DNA of 64,000 nt. It comes from RHLJ01 sp965242845. GTDB lineage: Bacteria; Bacteroidota; Rhodothermia; Balneolales; Balneolaceae. Shown one piece after another: positions 24,727 through 34,054 of the stretch (its first letter is position 1; every line of letters begins with the position of its first letter). A model generated the notes under the pieces. It searched no databases and was not told the DNA's origin. It saw nothing but the letters and a program-made list of their open reading frames with translations. The stretch is taken from positions 1-64,000 of the forward strand of contig CBDETC010000003.1 of assembly GCA_965242845.1 (NCBI GenBank), written 5' to 3'. A program made the position numbers and the translations under genes.

Positions 24727-27381
24727 ATGAAAAAGCTACTATACGCATTAGGAATAAGTATTATAAGTTTAGGGTCTCTTCAATCATTAAAAGCACAGAG
24801 CCAACCTGTTTTTACTTTAAACCAATTTGAAGCAGAAGAAATTGAAAAAGCAAAAGCTGGAAGTGAGACCAGTTATTTCCAGTTAAACAGCGCCATTTTT
24901 GAGGATCCTGAGTTGGACCGTGGAGCTTATTTGGATGTGACCATGTCTACTGGGGAAACAGACAGAATGATCATCCTGGATAGGGAAGTATATATGCCCG
25001 GAACAGTATCATTCAGAGCGCATAAAGTCGGGGAGCCAGATCAGCTTTTTGCATTTACTTATGGAGAAGGAAAGCTTAATGGCATTTACTACACCGAGGA
25101 AGGAAAGCCTGCTTACTTTAATTATGATCTTGTGAAAGCAAAGAACTTTGTTTCTCCACAAAATGAACGTGCTGAGCATAGACTCGTCTGTGGTATTGAT
25201 CATTCTAATGAGTTAATCCCTACTCCTCATATTCATCACAAAACTTCTAATAACCTGGTAAGCTCATCCGCTCCGCTTGTATCAACAGAAGATGACAGTG
25301 TAGCCATTGATCTAATGATCGTTTATACCCAGGCCTCAGAAGATTGGGCAGGCACTACAGGCTTTGGCACTATTGAGGCAGTGATTGCACAGGCTGTTAA
25401 CCTTTCACAAACAGCTCTTGATAATAGTAATACTAATATTGATCTAAGGTTGGTTAATACAACCAAGACCAGCTACAATGAGGAAACAGATGGTGTTGGT
25501 TCAGAAGAACGTCTGTCCAGGCTTACTCAAAACGATAGTGATCCTGTATTTGATCCGGGCGAAGGCCATAATGGGCATATGGAAGAAGTTCACGCAATTC
25601 GAGATAATTCAGGTGCTGATGTTGTAGCTCTTTTAGCCTTCATAAGTGATACTGGAGGATTGGGCTGGAGATTGAATAGCACAGGTGGAGACCCTTATTT
25701 CGCATTCAATCTTAATCGTGTTCAACAAGTTGCCGACACTTATACCCTCTTGCATGAGATTGGTCATAACATGGGTAATTCTCATTCCAGAACACAGTCT
25801 TCATCCGCAGCAGGTGATGGTGGAGGATTATTTCACTACTCAGTTGGTTTTCAAAATACTACCGGAAACTACCATACGGTAATGTCATACTCTGATAATG
25901 GACAGCAAGAAGCGCCAATTTTTTCTAGCCCTGATCTTAACTATTTAGGATCTGCTACAGGATCAAGTAGCAGTACATTCCCCGCAGATAATGCAAGAAG
26001 CATCAGGTTAATTAAGCGAACGGTTTCCAAATACAGAACCACTAATACCGATTCTCCTTCTGCGGATATTTCTGCTAATTCGATAAATATTCAAATGAAC
26101 AGGGAGGACAACCAGAACGTCCCATTTGAGGTTTCAAATGATGGAGCTAGCCTGTTGGTTTGGGATATTGATTTTAGATTCAGTTCACTCCCGAAAAGAG
26201 CTAAGAATACTGGAGAAACTTTTGCTCCAGCTGATTTTACCCGAAAGACCATAGCTCCGGCCAATTACTCAGGGTTGATGAATGCAAAATCAAAAGCAGT
26301 TGCTGAAGAGACTATATATTCTACTTCCTTTGAATCGGCTGATGGATTCTTTAGCGGTAGTTTTGGCGGAATCCAGGAGTGGAGATCGACTTCAGGCGAG
26401 GATTTTGAAATCTCTACGAGTAACCCGAATACAGGTAGCCGTCACTTAAGAATTAGTGGTGATGGAACCAGTAGCACCAGGTTTGTAAGTGCTCCTTTCT
26501 TTGGCTATCAGTTATTTGGTGAGTATGAAATTATCGTAAACTTCTCCGTCTCTACTACCGCTGATACTTATGATATCTATATCACGGATGGAAATAATGG
26601 CGAGTTTACTGCGGGTGCAATTATTGCTCAAGGAACTATTTTTGCAGCTGATGAAAATGAACAGGGAGGAGTGAGTTTCTTCGGAACCACAGCTGCTGTT
26701 TCGGCAAACCAATATCATGAATTAAAAATGGTAGTTAATCCTGATGACCAGGAGATAAACTATATTTTTAATGGGGTTACTATTGCTAGTAATGAATATG
26801 TAGGTGGATTTAGCCCTGGTGAAATGACAGTACTTAACCGAAGTACTCAAGTCGGATCAACCTTTGATTTAGACGATATAGAAATCAAAAAAATTAGTGC
26901 TCCTTATCCCTGGTTAAACCTAAGTGAGCAAACAGGCTTTTCTGTAGAGGGAGGTTCTTCTCAAACGACATTGCAGTTTACAACAGTAGGTGTTTCTGCG
27001 GGAGTCTATACGTCATCAATGAGAGTTCGTACTAATGATCCTCAAAATGGGGAATTTGCAGTTCCAATTACTCTTACTGTAGCTAATGCAATTTCTAACG
27101 AGCCAGACGAAACTCCTTCAGAGATATCGTTGAGTCAGAATTTCCCAAACCCATTCAACCCTCAAACCACTATTTCATATAGTATCACTAACCCTGGTGA
27201 GATCAGCCTCTCGGTTTATAATATTCAAGGGCAGAAAGTAGCTACGTTGTATGAGGGAGTTCAGCAGGCAGGTGAGTTTGAAGTTTCATTTGATGCCTCA
27301 AACTTGTCGAGTGGTATCTATCTGTATCGTCTTCAAACAGCAGCAGAAGTTATTACAAAGCAAATGGCGCTCATTAAATAG
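24727..27381 (+). CDS. Secreted reprolysin-like metalloprotease with T9SS sorting domain
   Basis: Secreted zinc protease, 884 residues. Signal peptide 1-24 (SLKAQ). Propeptide-like domain about 25-155. The only cysteine, C155 (RLVCGID), lies between propeptide and catalytic domain and could act as a cysteine switch. Catalytic domain about 190-430 with the metzincin motif H343-E-I-G-H-N-M-G-N-S-H353 and a later Met in TVMSYSDNG as the Met-turn. Then about 440-780, beta-rich accessory regions, and a T9SS type A sorting domain from about 798 (ISLSQNFPNPFNPQTTI to MALIK). The lipoprotein gene two bases downstream resembles the propeptide, so the pair probably functions together. Confidence 0.9.
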   Translation: MKKLLYALGISIISLGSLQSLKAQSQPVFTLNQFEAEEIEKAKAGSETSYFQLNSAIFEDPELDRGAYLDVTMSTGETDRMIILDREVYMPGTVSFRAHKVGEPDQLFAFTYGEGKLNGIYYTEEGKPAYFNYDLVKAKNFVSPQNERAEHRLVCGIDHSNELIPTPHIHHKTSNNLVSSSAPLVSTEDDSVAIDLMIVYTQASEDWAGTTGFGTIEAVIAQAVNLSQTALDNSNTNIDLRLVNTTKTSYNEETDGVGSEERLSRLTQNDSDPVFDPGEGHNGHMEEVHAIRDNSGADVVALLAFISDTGGLGWRLNSTGGDPYFAFNLNRVQQVADTYTLLHEIGHNMGNSHSRTQSSSAAGDGGGLFHYSVGFQNTTGNYHTVMSYSDNGQQEAPIFSSPDLNYLGSATGSSSSTFPADNARSIRLIKRTVSKYRTTNTDSPSADISANSINIQMNREDNQNVPFEVSNDGASLLVWDIDFRFSSLPKRAKNTGETFAPADFTRKTIAPANYSGLMNAKSKAVAEETIYSTSFESADGFFSGSFGGIQEWRSTSGEDFEISTSNPNTGSRHLRISGDGTSSTRFVSAPFFGYQLFGEYEIIVNFSVSTTADTYDIYITDGNNGEFTAGAIIAQGTIFAADENEQGGVSFFGTTAAVSANQYHELKMVVNPDDQEINYIFNGVTIASNEYVGGFSPGEMTVLNRSTQVGSTFDLDDIEIKKISAPYPWLNLSEQTGFSVEGGSSQTTLQFTTVGVSAGVYTSSMRVRTNDPQNGEFAVPITLTVANAISNEPDETPSEISLSQNFPNPFNPQTTISYSITNPGEISLSVYNIQGQKVATLYEGVQQAGEFEVSFDASNLSSGIYLYRLQTAAEVITKQMALIK

Positions 27382-27383
27382 TT

Positions 27384-27872
27384 ATGAATATCAGGTATCT
27401 AGGTTTTAGTATTTGTCTTCTTCTATTTATTACCACTGGCTGTTCTAATAAAGAGCAGCCAGAAGCTCAGGCAACAATTCCTGAGTTTTATGAGAGTGAT
27501 GAAGTAGATCAGGCCAGTGTATTTGTTGAGGTGGATACTGAAGCACTGTCTAATTCAAGTAGTGGAGATGATATCCAAATAGAGTTAAGTGATGGCACTA
27601 CATACACGCTTCAGATTAGTCGCATTGAAGAGACGATGCCAGGCATTATTAGTATATCGGCTTTTGTGAACGATCAAGAGACTGGGCAAGCCACACTAAT
27701 CCTTCAAAATGGAAGGTTAAATGGCACTGTTCAGATGTTTAACGAAAGAATGACCTATAAGCTAGGCTTCGAGGACTATACCAATAAACATTTCCTTGCA
27801 CCTGTGAATCCTGAAGAGAAAGACGTGATACAAGGAGCCGAACCCTTAGAAACTCCTCAATCAAACGGATAA
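27384..27872 (+). CDS. Lipoprotein resembling the propeptide of the upstream protease
   Basis: A 162-residue lipoprotein (lipobox TTGC, C20). Residues 64-143 align by eye with residues 69-145 of the protease just upstream. Shared positions include the pattern TMPG-I/T-I/V-S, the GRLNG/GKLNG turn, an aromatic repeat and the ending FLAP/FVSP. Metzincin propeptides hold the enzyme inactive, so a membrane-anchored, free-standing copy could be an inhibitor, a folding helper or an immunity-type protector of the producing cell. It lacks the C155 cysteine-switch segment. The gene starts two bases after the protease stop, so the two are one transcript. Confidence 0.8.
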   Translation: MNIRYLGFSICLLLFITTGCSNKEQPEAQATIPEFYESDEVDQASVFVEVDTEALSNSSSGDDIQIELSDGTTYTLQISRIEETMPGIISISAFVNDQETGQATLILQNGRLNGTVQMFNERMTYKLGFEDYTNKHFLAPVNPEEKDVIQGAEPLETPQSNG

Positions 27873-27899
27873 TAACTTTATTAATAGCCTATAAATCCT

Positions 27900-27926
27900 T
27901 TTTTTCTACAGGTACAGAAAATGTAA
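27900..27926 (+). promoter_or_regulatory. Hairpin with ACAGGTACAG loop before the sensor kinase
   Basis: TTTTCT and AGAAAA flank ACAGGTAC, and ACAGGTACAGAAA recurs exactly at about 31890 before the BNR-propeller gene. It is a candidate regulator-binding site or transcript structure. Confidence 0.3.
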
Positions 27927-27930
27927 GGAA

Positions 27931-30900
27931 GTGAAGTTATTCCGGCTTGTAAAGGGTATTAGTTTATTAGCGTTGCTGTTTCCAGTAAATGTAGTGGTTG
28001 GGCAGTCTTTTTCGTTCCAGTCAACACATTACGATTCCAGGAGTATCGGCTTGTCCCATAACACGGTGCTCAACATGGTTACCGATAGTAGGGGATTCGT
28101 TTGGGTATCAACAATGGATGGGCTTAACAGGTTTGACGGGAAATCTGTGAAAGTATATCGTCATAGCCCTACTGACAGCACGACTCTTTCCGATAGTTTT
28201 ATCCATGGAGTATATGAGCATAAAAGCGGAAATCTGTTAATAGGTACAAGAGATGGTGGGCTTAATATCCTTGACCCGGTTACCGATAAGATTGAAAGGG
28301 TACACTATTCTCAAAGAACCCCATCCATTCCTGATGCTCCGGTGAATGTTATGTTCGAGGATAGTAAAGATTTTTTGTGGGTTGGGTTTTTTACGAACAG
28401 AATCGGCTATTTCGACTATGAACAAAGAGTCTATTATCCAGCTAACCTGGTGGAAAAAGGAACGGATAATGGGGTCTTTTCCATAAACTCTGTACTAGAA
28501 CTTAATGATGGCTCTTTTCTGATGTCGTCACTAAATGGATTGTATTATCTCCCTCCGGAAGAGGTTTCTAAGTTCAGAGCAGATCCTACATCCAACCAGG
28601 AAATAATTACGACAAGGGTTCTCTTCAGCAGAGAAAATCCTACACCAAATACTTCAGAAATATTCTTAGACAATGAGGGCAATATTTGGGTGCTGTTGGT
28701 TAGCGAATCCCTGGAGAAATTGCCCCCATCCAGAATTCCGCCTGAGATTAATGCGAGTATTGCTACCGGCGAGGCAAAGTCATCTATAAAAAAAATATAT
28801 CCTGAACGAGGAGGAGCATTTTTAAAAGGGGGACATGAAGGGCGTTTAATCGTAATAGACAAAGATTCAGGAAGGGAAACGGCGATCAAAATTGTGGAAG
28901 GTGACGGAGCAGTTGGCGCTTCAACAACTTATGAAGATCAATTCGGAAACCTTTGGTTTTATACCTGGGGAGGAGGCTTCTATCGGTTAATTGAACGCAA
29001 AGGGATTTCACTATATACCAACAAAGAAGGAGCGGAGCGCCTGCCATCAGAGTTTATTCTCGGTTTTGAAGAGGGAGCTGACCGAACCTGGATTGCCACC
29101 AACGAAGGGCTGGCTTATTTGGAAGAAGAACAAATTTCCTCTGCACCTGCGAGTCTTAATGAAGAGTTAGGAAGTATTTGGGGACTTGAGGAAGATGATA
29201 TGGGGCTTTGGATAGCAACCCGAACGCAAGGTCTCTTTTTAGTTCCAAATTTGGAATTACGTCGAGGAAGATTTGAGGCAAAGCAGTTTACCCCGGAAAA
29301 TAGTCTTATTGCTCAGCGAGATGTACACCAGGTTTTAAGAGATCAGCGAGGCTGGCTATGGATCGGCTACCAGGGCAGTGGAATCCAGGTAATAAAAAAT
29401 CCTGACGCATGGGTTGAGGGTGAACCGGCAAATATTCAAAACCTTTCCTTAAGCGATGCAGAGATAAGATTGAATAGTAATAGTATTCGAAGGATATATG
29501 AGGATAATGAAGGAAATATTTGGGTAGGAACTACCGATCATGGATTTAATTACCTGAGAATAACGGAGGGTTCGATTTCAAATATCCAGTATTTTGATAC
29601 CGAGAATAGTAATGGTTTAAGTATTCCTCATAGAGATGGAAGGTCAATATTTCAGCAAAACGACTCTACGTTCTGGTTCGCTTCTTATGGGGGAGGAATT
29701 TATCGATGGGTAAAAGGATCAGATAATCTGACCATACTTCGAACTTCAGAGGGTCTTCCTAATAACAGTACCTATGGGATTCTGGGAGATACAAACCAGG
29801 ATTTTATTTGGGTAAGCACAAATAGCGGGTTGGGTCGACTAAATACTAAAACCCTGGAATTTTCCGCATTTACAGAATCTGACGGACTTCAGAATAATGA
29901 ATTTAATACCGGCGCATATCACCAGGCTGAAAATGGAAAGTTGTTTTTTGGCGGTGTGAATGGATTCAATGTGATAGATACCCGGCAACTAAAAGTAAAT
30001 GATCAGCCACCAAGGTTGTATCTGACGAAGGCTAATCTTTTTAACGAGCCATTAGAAATGGGCCGGGCTCCTGAGTTTGCCGAATTCATCCAATTAGATC
30101 ATAACCAAAACTTCCTTTCTTTTGAGTTTTCTGCCCTTGATTACGAGGATCCCTTAGCAAACCAGTACGCTTATAAAATGGATGGTATCGATCAGGACTG
30201 GGTCTATTCCGGAAACAGGAATTTTGCGGATTATCCCAATCTTGCTCCCGGGGATTATACGTTATCTATAAAAGCATCAAACAAATATGGAGTATGGAAT
30301 GAAGAGGGTATAAACCTGGCTATATCTATACTACCTCCATGGTGGCAAACCTGGTGGTTTAGAATTTCAGTTGGAGCAATTTTATTGGGGATTTTAGTTG
30401 GGTTGGTAAGGTATTATTCCCAAAAGAAGCTTAAAGAAGAGCTGCGACAAATGGAGATAAAGCATAAGCTTCGTAATGAGCGCGAACGTATTTCAAGGGA
30501 TTTACACGACCATGTTGGGGCTCAATTAGCGAATATCATGTCTGGTCTCAGTTTGATCGATAAGTACAATCAGGCAGAGCAAAAAGATAAATCCGGGGAA
30601 TTGCTTCATTCTTTAAGAGGAGATGCAGATGTAACCATAAAACAACTCAGAGACACCATTTGGGCGCTCAATCAAAATGAGTTAAACCTGGAGGCCTTTA
30701 CTAATCACATAGAGGCCTATTTCAGAAATCAAAGTGCACTTACCGAGTTACTGAATTTATCCATAGAACTTGAAGGAGATACCTCTGCGGTATTATCAGC
30801 AACGCAGGCTCTTAATTTATTCAGGATTATTCAGGAAGCATCACAGAACACTATGAAGTATGCGAATGCGAAAAACCTGTCTATAAATTTTAAGCGCGTA

Positions 30901-31074
30901 AATGGCTCATTGGAGGTTATCATTAAGGATGATGGGACATTTAAATCCGACCTTCAGAGTTTTAATGGCGGCTATGGAATGAAGAACATGCAGAAAAGAG
31001 CGAAAGAAATTGATGGTAATGTGGAGGTGAATACTGAGGATGGGACGGAAATCAAAGTGGCCTTAACTCTTTAA
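27931..31074 (+). CDS. Two-component sensor kinase with periplasmic beta-propeller
   Basis: Large membrane histidine kinase, 1047 residues. Signal peptide at 1-24; then a two-component regulator propeller (Reg_prop repeats such as GFVWVSTMDGLNRFDG, GNIWVGTTDHGFNYL, DFIWVSTNSGLGRLN) to about 690; a Y_Y_Y domain at about 735-800; one membrane helix at about 808-828; a HisKA_3 box with H859 (RISRDLHDHVGAQL); and an HATPase domain ending YGMKNMQKRAKEI. Kinases of this design sense polysaccharides or other outside ligands in Bacteroidota. There is no fused receiver, so its partner is the NarL-type regulator 63 bases downstream. The start is a GTG at 27931 with AAGGA immediately before it. Confidence 0.93.
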   Translation: MKLFRLVKGISLLALLFPVNVVVGQSFSFQSTHYDSRSIGLSHNTVLNMVTDSRGFVWVSTMDGLNRFDGKSVKVYRHSPTDSTTLSDSFIHGVYEHKSGNLLIGTRDGGLNILDPVTDKIERVHYSQRTPSIPDAPVNVMFEDSKDFLWVGFFTNRIGYFDYEQRVYYPANLVEKGTDNGVFSINSVLELNDGSFLMSSLNGLYYLPPEEVSKFRADPTSNQEIITTRVLFSRENPTPNTSEIFLDNEGNIWVLLVSESLEKLPPSRIPPEINASIATGEAKSSIKKIYPERGGAFLKGGHEGRLIVIDKDSGRETAIKIVEGDGAVGASTTYEDQFGNLWFYTWGGGFYRLIERKGISLYTNKEGAERLPSEFILGFEEGADRTWIATNEGLAYLEEEQISSAPASLNEELGSIWGLEEDDMGLWIATRTQGLFLVPNLELRRGRFEAKQFTPENSLIAQRDVHQVLRDQRGWLWIGYQGSGIQVIKNPDAWVEGEPANIQNLSLSDAEIRLNSNSIRRIYEDNEGNIWVGTTDHGFNYLRITEGSISNIQYFDTENSNGLSIPHRDGRSIFQQNDSTFWFASYGGGIYRWVKGSDNLTILRTSEGLPNNSTYGILGDTNQDFIWVSTNSGLGRLNTKTLEFSAFTESDGLQNNEFNTGAYHQAENGKLFFGGVNGFNVIDTRQLKVNDQPPRLYLTKANLFNEPLEMGRAPEFAEFIQLDHNQNFLSFEFSALDYEDPLANQYAYKMDGIDQDWVYSGNRNFADYPNLAPGDYTLSIKASNKYGVWNEEGINLAISILPPWWQTWWFRISVGAILLGILVGLVRYYSQKKLKEELRQMEIKHKLRNERERISRDLHDHVGAQLANIMSGLSLIDKYNQAEQKDKSGELLHSLRGDADVTIKQLRDTIWALNQNELNLEAFTNHIEAYFRNQSALTELLNLSIELEGDTSAVLSATQALNLFRIIQEASQNTMKYANAKNLSINFKRVNGSLEVIIKDDGTFKSDLQSFNGGYGMKNMQKRAKEIDGNVEVNTEDGTEIKVALTL

Positions 31075-31137
31075 GAAAAATAGCTAATTCGGGGTATTGG
31101 TTGACTCAGTTCAAAGTGGCATACTTGATGTGAGCAA

Positions 31138-31827
31138 ATGAATATTATGAGTAATACAGAAAATGATAAGCTTAGAGTAGCTATAGTTGAAGATCACGAC
31201 ATCTTCAGGAAGAGAATGGTAGAACTACTCGGTTTTTATGAAGAACTGGAAACGGTGCTTATCGCTGATTCGGCTGAAGCTTTCTTAAAGAAACTGGAGC
31301 GGTTTTCACCCGAGGAAGTACCTGAGGTAGTTATGATGGATATTGAATTACCGGGGATATCCGGCATAGAAGCTACGTTCCAATTAAAGCAAAAAATGCC
31401 TGAAGTAGACGTAATAATGTTCACCGTATTTGAAGATGATGAGCGTATCTTCGAATCCATAAACGTAGGAGCGTCAGGGTATTTACTGAAAGACACCGCC
31501 ATTGATGATGTGGTTCGGTCGATAAAGGAAATTAAAGCGGGAGGATCTCCCATTTCTCCCTCCATAGCCAGAAAGGTACTTGAGTTGGTAAAAGCACCAA
31601 GAGAGCAACTCAAAAACGCAAAAGAGGAAAAGCCGTTTAACCTTACCTCAGCAGAGCTGAAAATCCTTGAGCAGGTAGTTCAGGGTAAATCAAATAACCA
31701 GATAGCCGAGGATGTGTTTCTTAGCCCCTGGACAGTAAAAACGCATATCAAGAACATCTACAAAAAAATGCATGTCAATTCCAGGGCAGCCGCCGTCCGG
31801 CTGGCTATCCAAAGAAATATCGCATAG
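31138..31827 (+). CDS. NarL/LuxR-family response regulator
   Basis: Cytoplasmic response regulator of 229 residues: receiver domain about 12-130 with E18/D19, phospho-acceptor D68 (VVMMDIELPG) and a conserved Lys (LLKDTA), then a linker and a LuxR-type helix-turn-helix at about 160-225 (LTSAELKILEQVVQGKSNNQIAEDV, then TVKTHIKNIYKKMHV). It is the cognate partner of the propeller kinase upstream. An alternative ATG three codons in (31147) would remove three residues. Neighbouring hairpins carrying ACAGGTACAG before the kinase gene and before the downstream propeller gene are candidate targets. Confidence 0.94.
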   Translation: MNIMSNTENDKLRVAIVEDHDIFRKRMVELLGFYEELETVLIADSAEAFLKKLERFSPEEVPEVVMMDIELPGISGIEATFQLKQKMPEVDVIMFTVFEDDERIFESINVGASGYLLKDTAIDDVVRSIKEIKAGGSPISPSIARKVLELVKAPREQLKNAKEEKPFNLTSAELKILEQVVQGKSNNQIAEDVFLSPWTVKTHIKNIYKKMHVNSRAAAVRLAIQRNIA

Positions 31828-31879
31828 CCAAGAATACCCAATTCGGGTGATGTTCTACCCTTTCTAAATACCAGAACTT

Positions 31880-31916
31880 GAGATCGTGCTTAACAGGTAC
31901 AGAAAGCACGATTAAT
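31880..31916 (+). promoter_or_regulatory. Inverted repeat enclosing ACAGGTACAG before the BNR-propeller gene
   Basis: ATCGTGCTT and AAGCACGAT form a stem around AACAGGTACAG. The core ACAGGTACAGAAA is identical to the one at 27900-27926. It lies about 30 bases before the ATG at 31937. Confidence 0.35.
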
Positions 31917-31936
31917 CTCAATCAAATTCGAGAAGT

Positions 31937-34054
31937 ATGAAGAAAAGTATGCTACTATTTGTTCTGGTATTGATTGCAAATACCGTTAGTGCCCAATGGA
32001 GTCAACTTACACAACCCGAGGGAGCTCAGGTAACTGATATCACCTACTATAAAGGAGAGATATTTATTGTTGCGGCCAATACAATTTATCGCTCAGATGA
32101 TGAAGGTCTTACATGGACGGAGTCCCGAAATGGAATTCCCGAACTTGCGGATGTTTCTGCGATCACCTCAACTTCAAATGCCCTATATGCTGGAGCTAAT
32201 GACAGTGGGTCAGGAGATAAAGTATTTGTTTCGAACGATGATGGTGCAACCTGGTCAGCGACGGGTGGATTAGGGGGGCTTATTCTGGCTTTCGATTTAG
32301 AGGCAATTGGAGACACCGTATTTATGGCAAGTAATTTCGGCCTGGGCTATCGATCGACAGATGGCGGGGCAACATTCGAAGAAATTACCAGTGTTGGTTT
32401 TGGCGGCACTATGGAGGTAAGGGGAAAGAAGCTCTATATCATGAACTCAGGTTCTATAAGAGAATCGGTAGATAGAGGCGAAACCATTAGCGAAAAAATC
32501 GGGACTGCAACAGACATCACGTTTAATTTTGCGCCAGTTCGTACGGCGATAACTGTTGGGTCAAAATTTATCGTTGGAGGTAATGGGGCATACACTCTTG
32601 GAGAAGACTCTGTATGGGTTCCTTCAAGTAATGGATTTCCTTCCTTTCTGGGGACACCAACTTCCATCATAACCAAGCTCGTCGAAAAGGATGGAAATCT
32701 TTGGGCCTTTACGCAAGATGGAATTTTTATGTCAGCTGACACAGCCGGAACCTGGACATTGATTGAAAATCCAATTAATGCAGGTTTTACTCAGGAGGTT
32801 ACCGAGGCGGATGGAAAATTCTTTGTTGCCACACAAACCGGGATGTATGTATCAGATCTGGCTGATGGCTTATCTTCTTCATTCTCGAAGAGAGTATCAG
32901 GATTAAACCATGTATCTGTTTCGGCTCTTTACTCAGTAGATGGAAACTTGTTTGTAGTGGCACCTAATGAAGGAATTCTAAAAAGTGATGATGGAGGGGC
33001 TTCATTCACCCAATTCGCAGATACACTAAGAGGTGATATGATTTCCGGGGTAACTAAAACAGACACTCATTTTCTGGTTTCTACAGGACGAGGAATTTTT
33101 AGAAGTACAGATGGAACAGATTGGGAGCTTATTGAAAGTGCGCCGGCGATTTCGGCCGTTCATGCTAATGGGTCTACTGTTTTTGGAGGAGTAGGAAGCC
33201 AAATCTATCGCTCAACGGATGGAGGAGAAAACTGGGAGGCAGTTACGACAGCATTTGAAATTGGTGCGATATCGCCAAATTCGTATGCCTTTCATGAAAA
33301 TGCGATTATAGGGACTTTTTCGACGTTGAATGTAATCGCTGATCTCGTTCGCTCGACAGATGGTGGAGATACCTGGGAAAAAATCACAGGTATTGGTGGC
33401 TTTGCTTCAAAGGTCCTTTTTGAAGGAGATGTTGCTTACGCTTCTATTACTTCTCTTTTTACCGGGGGCGGGGTTGCCGTTTCCGATGACTTTGGAGCCA
33501 CCTGGACCATCCCGGAAAATGAACTAAGCGATGATGTGGGAGGAGCCTTAGGGTTAGCAGAGATTGATGGGGATTTATACACCTTTAACGTAAATGGCTT
33601 TTTCAAATCTACTGATGGAGCGGATAGCTGGGAAGAATTCGGAACGGAGAATCTTCCGGTTAACCTGATAGGAATAGGAGGTCCCTTTACCGCCCATGGA
33701 GGAGATTTATACTTTGCTCCGTTTATCAACTCGGTGTTCAAGGCAAATGTATCAGGGAATCCTACTCCAAATGAAACCGAAGAAGGGGTTCTAACTTTTG
33801 GCTTGTCTCAAAATTATCCAAATCCATTCAATCCGAGTACAAACATTTCATTTACCTTAGCCCAATCAGGCCTTACCTCGCTTAAGGTATATAATTTGTT
33901 GGGGCAGGAGGTAGCATCTCTATGGAATGATAACCTGACTGCAGGAGAGCATAGTTTCAGCTTCGATGCAAGTGGTTTATCAAGTGGAACGTATATTTAT
34001 CGGTTAGTGAGCGGTAACTTTTCTCAGACAAAAAAAATGATGCTCATAAAATAG
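31937..34054 (+). CDS. Secreted BNR/Asp-box propeller protein with T9SS sorting domain
   Basis: Extracellular protein of 705 residues: signal peptide 1-19 (TVSAQ), then a long beta-propeller with repeated Asp-box motifs (RSDDEGLTWTE, SNDDGATWSA, RSTDGGATFEE, RSTDGGENWEA, RSTDGGDTWEK, SDDFGATWT) and a T9SS type A sorting domain from about 620 (LSQNYPNPFNPSTNISF to MMLIK). It resembles sortilin/YCF48-type propellers rather than true sialidases, as no RIP/FRIP arginine motif or catalytic Tyr-Glu pair is obvious. It probably binds a ligand or surface component. It follows the kinase/regulator pair and a palindromic element and may be their target. Confidence 0.87.
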   Translation: MKKSMLLFVLVLIANTVSAQWSQLTQPEGAQVTDITYYKGEIFIVAANTIYRSDDEGLTWTESRNGIPELADVSAITSTSNALYAGANDSGSGDKVFVSNDDGATWSATGGLGGLILAFDLEAIGDTVFMASNFGLGYRSTDGGATFEEITSVGFGGTMEVRGKKLYIMNSGSIRESVDRGETISEKIGTATDITFNFAPVRTAITVGSKFIVGGNGAYTLGEDSVWVPSSNGFPSFLGTPTSIITKLVEKDGNLWAFTQDGIFMSADTAGTWTLIENPINAGFTQEVTEADGKFFVATQTGMYVSDLADGLSSSFSKRVSGLNHVSVSALYSVDGNLFVVAPNEGILKSDDGGASFTQFADTLRGDMISGVTKTDTHFLVSTGRGIFRSTDGTDWELIESAPAISAVHANGSTVFGGVGSQIYRSTDGGENWEAVTTAFEIGAISPNSYAFHENAIIGTFSTLNVIADLVRSTDGGDTWEKITGIGGFASKVLFEGDVAYASITSLFTGGGVAVSDDFGATWTIPENELSDDVGGALGLAEIDGDLYTFNVNGFFKSTDGADSWEEFGTENLPVNLIGIGGPFTAHGGDLYFAPFINSVFKANVSGNPTPNETEEGVLTFGLSQNYPNPFNPSTNISFTLAQSGLTSLKVYNLLGQEVASLWNDNLTAGEHSFSFDASGLSSGTYIYRLVSGNFSQTKKMMLIK

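Noticed and set aside
27931..31074. Hybrid two-component system with its own receiver
   Set aside because: The frame ends after the ATPase domain, and the receiver and HTH are in a separate gene 63 bases downstream.
31937..34054. Sialidase
   Set aside because: Asp-box motifs are present, but no arginine triad or catalytic Tyr-Glu pair is obvious. A binding propeller fits better.
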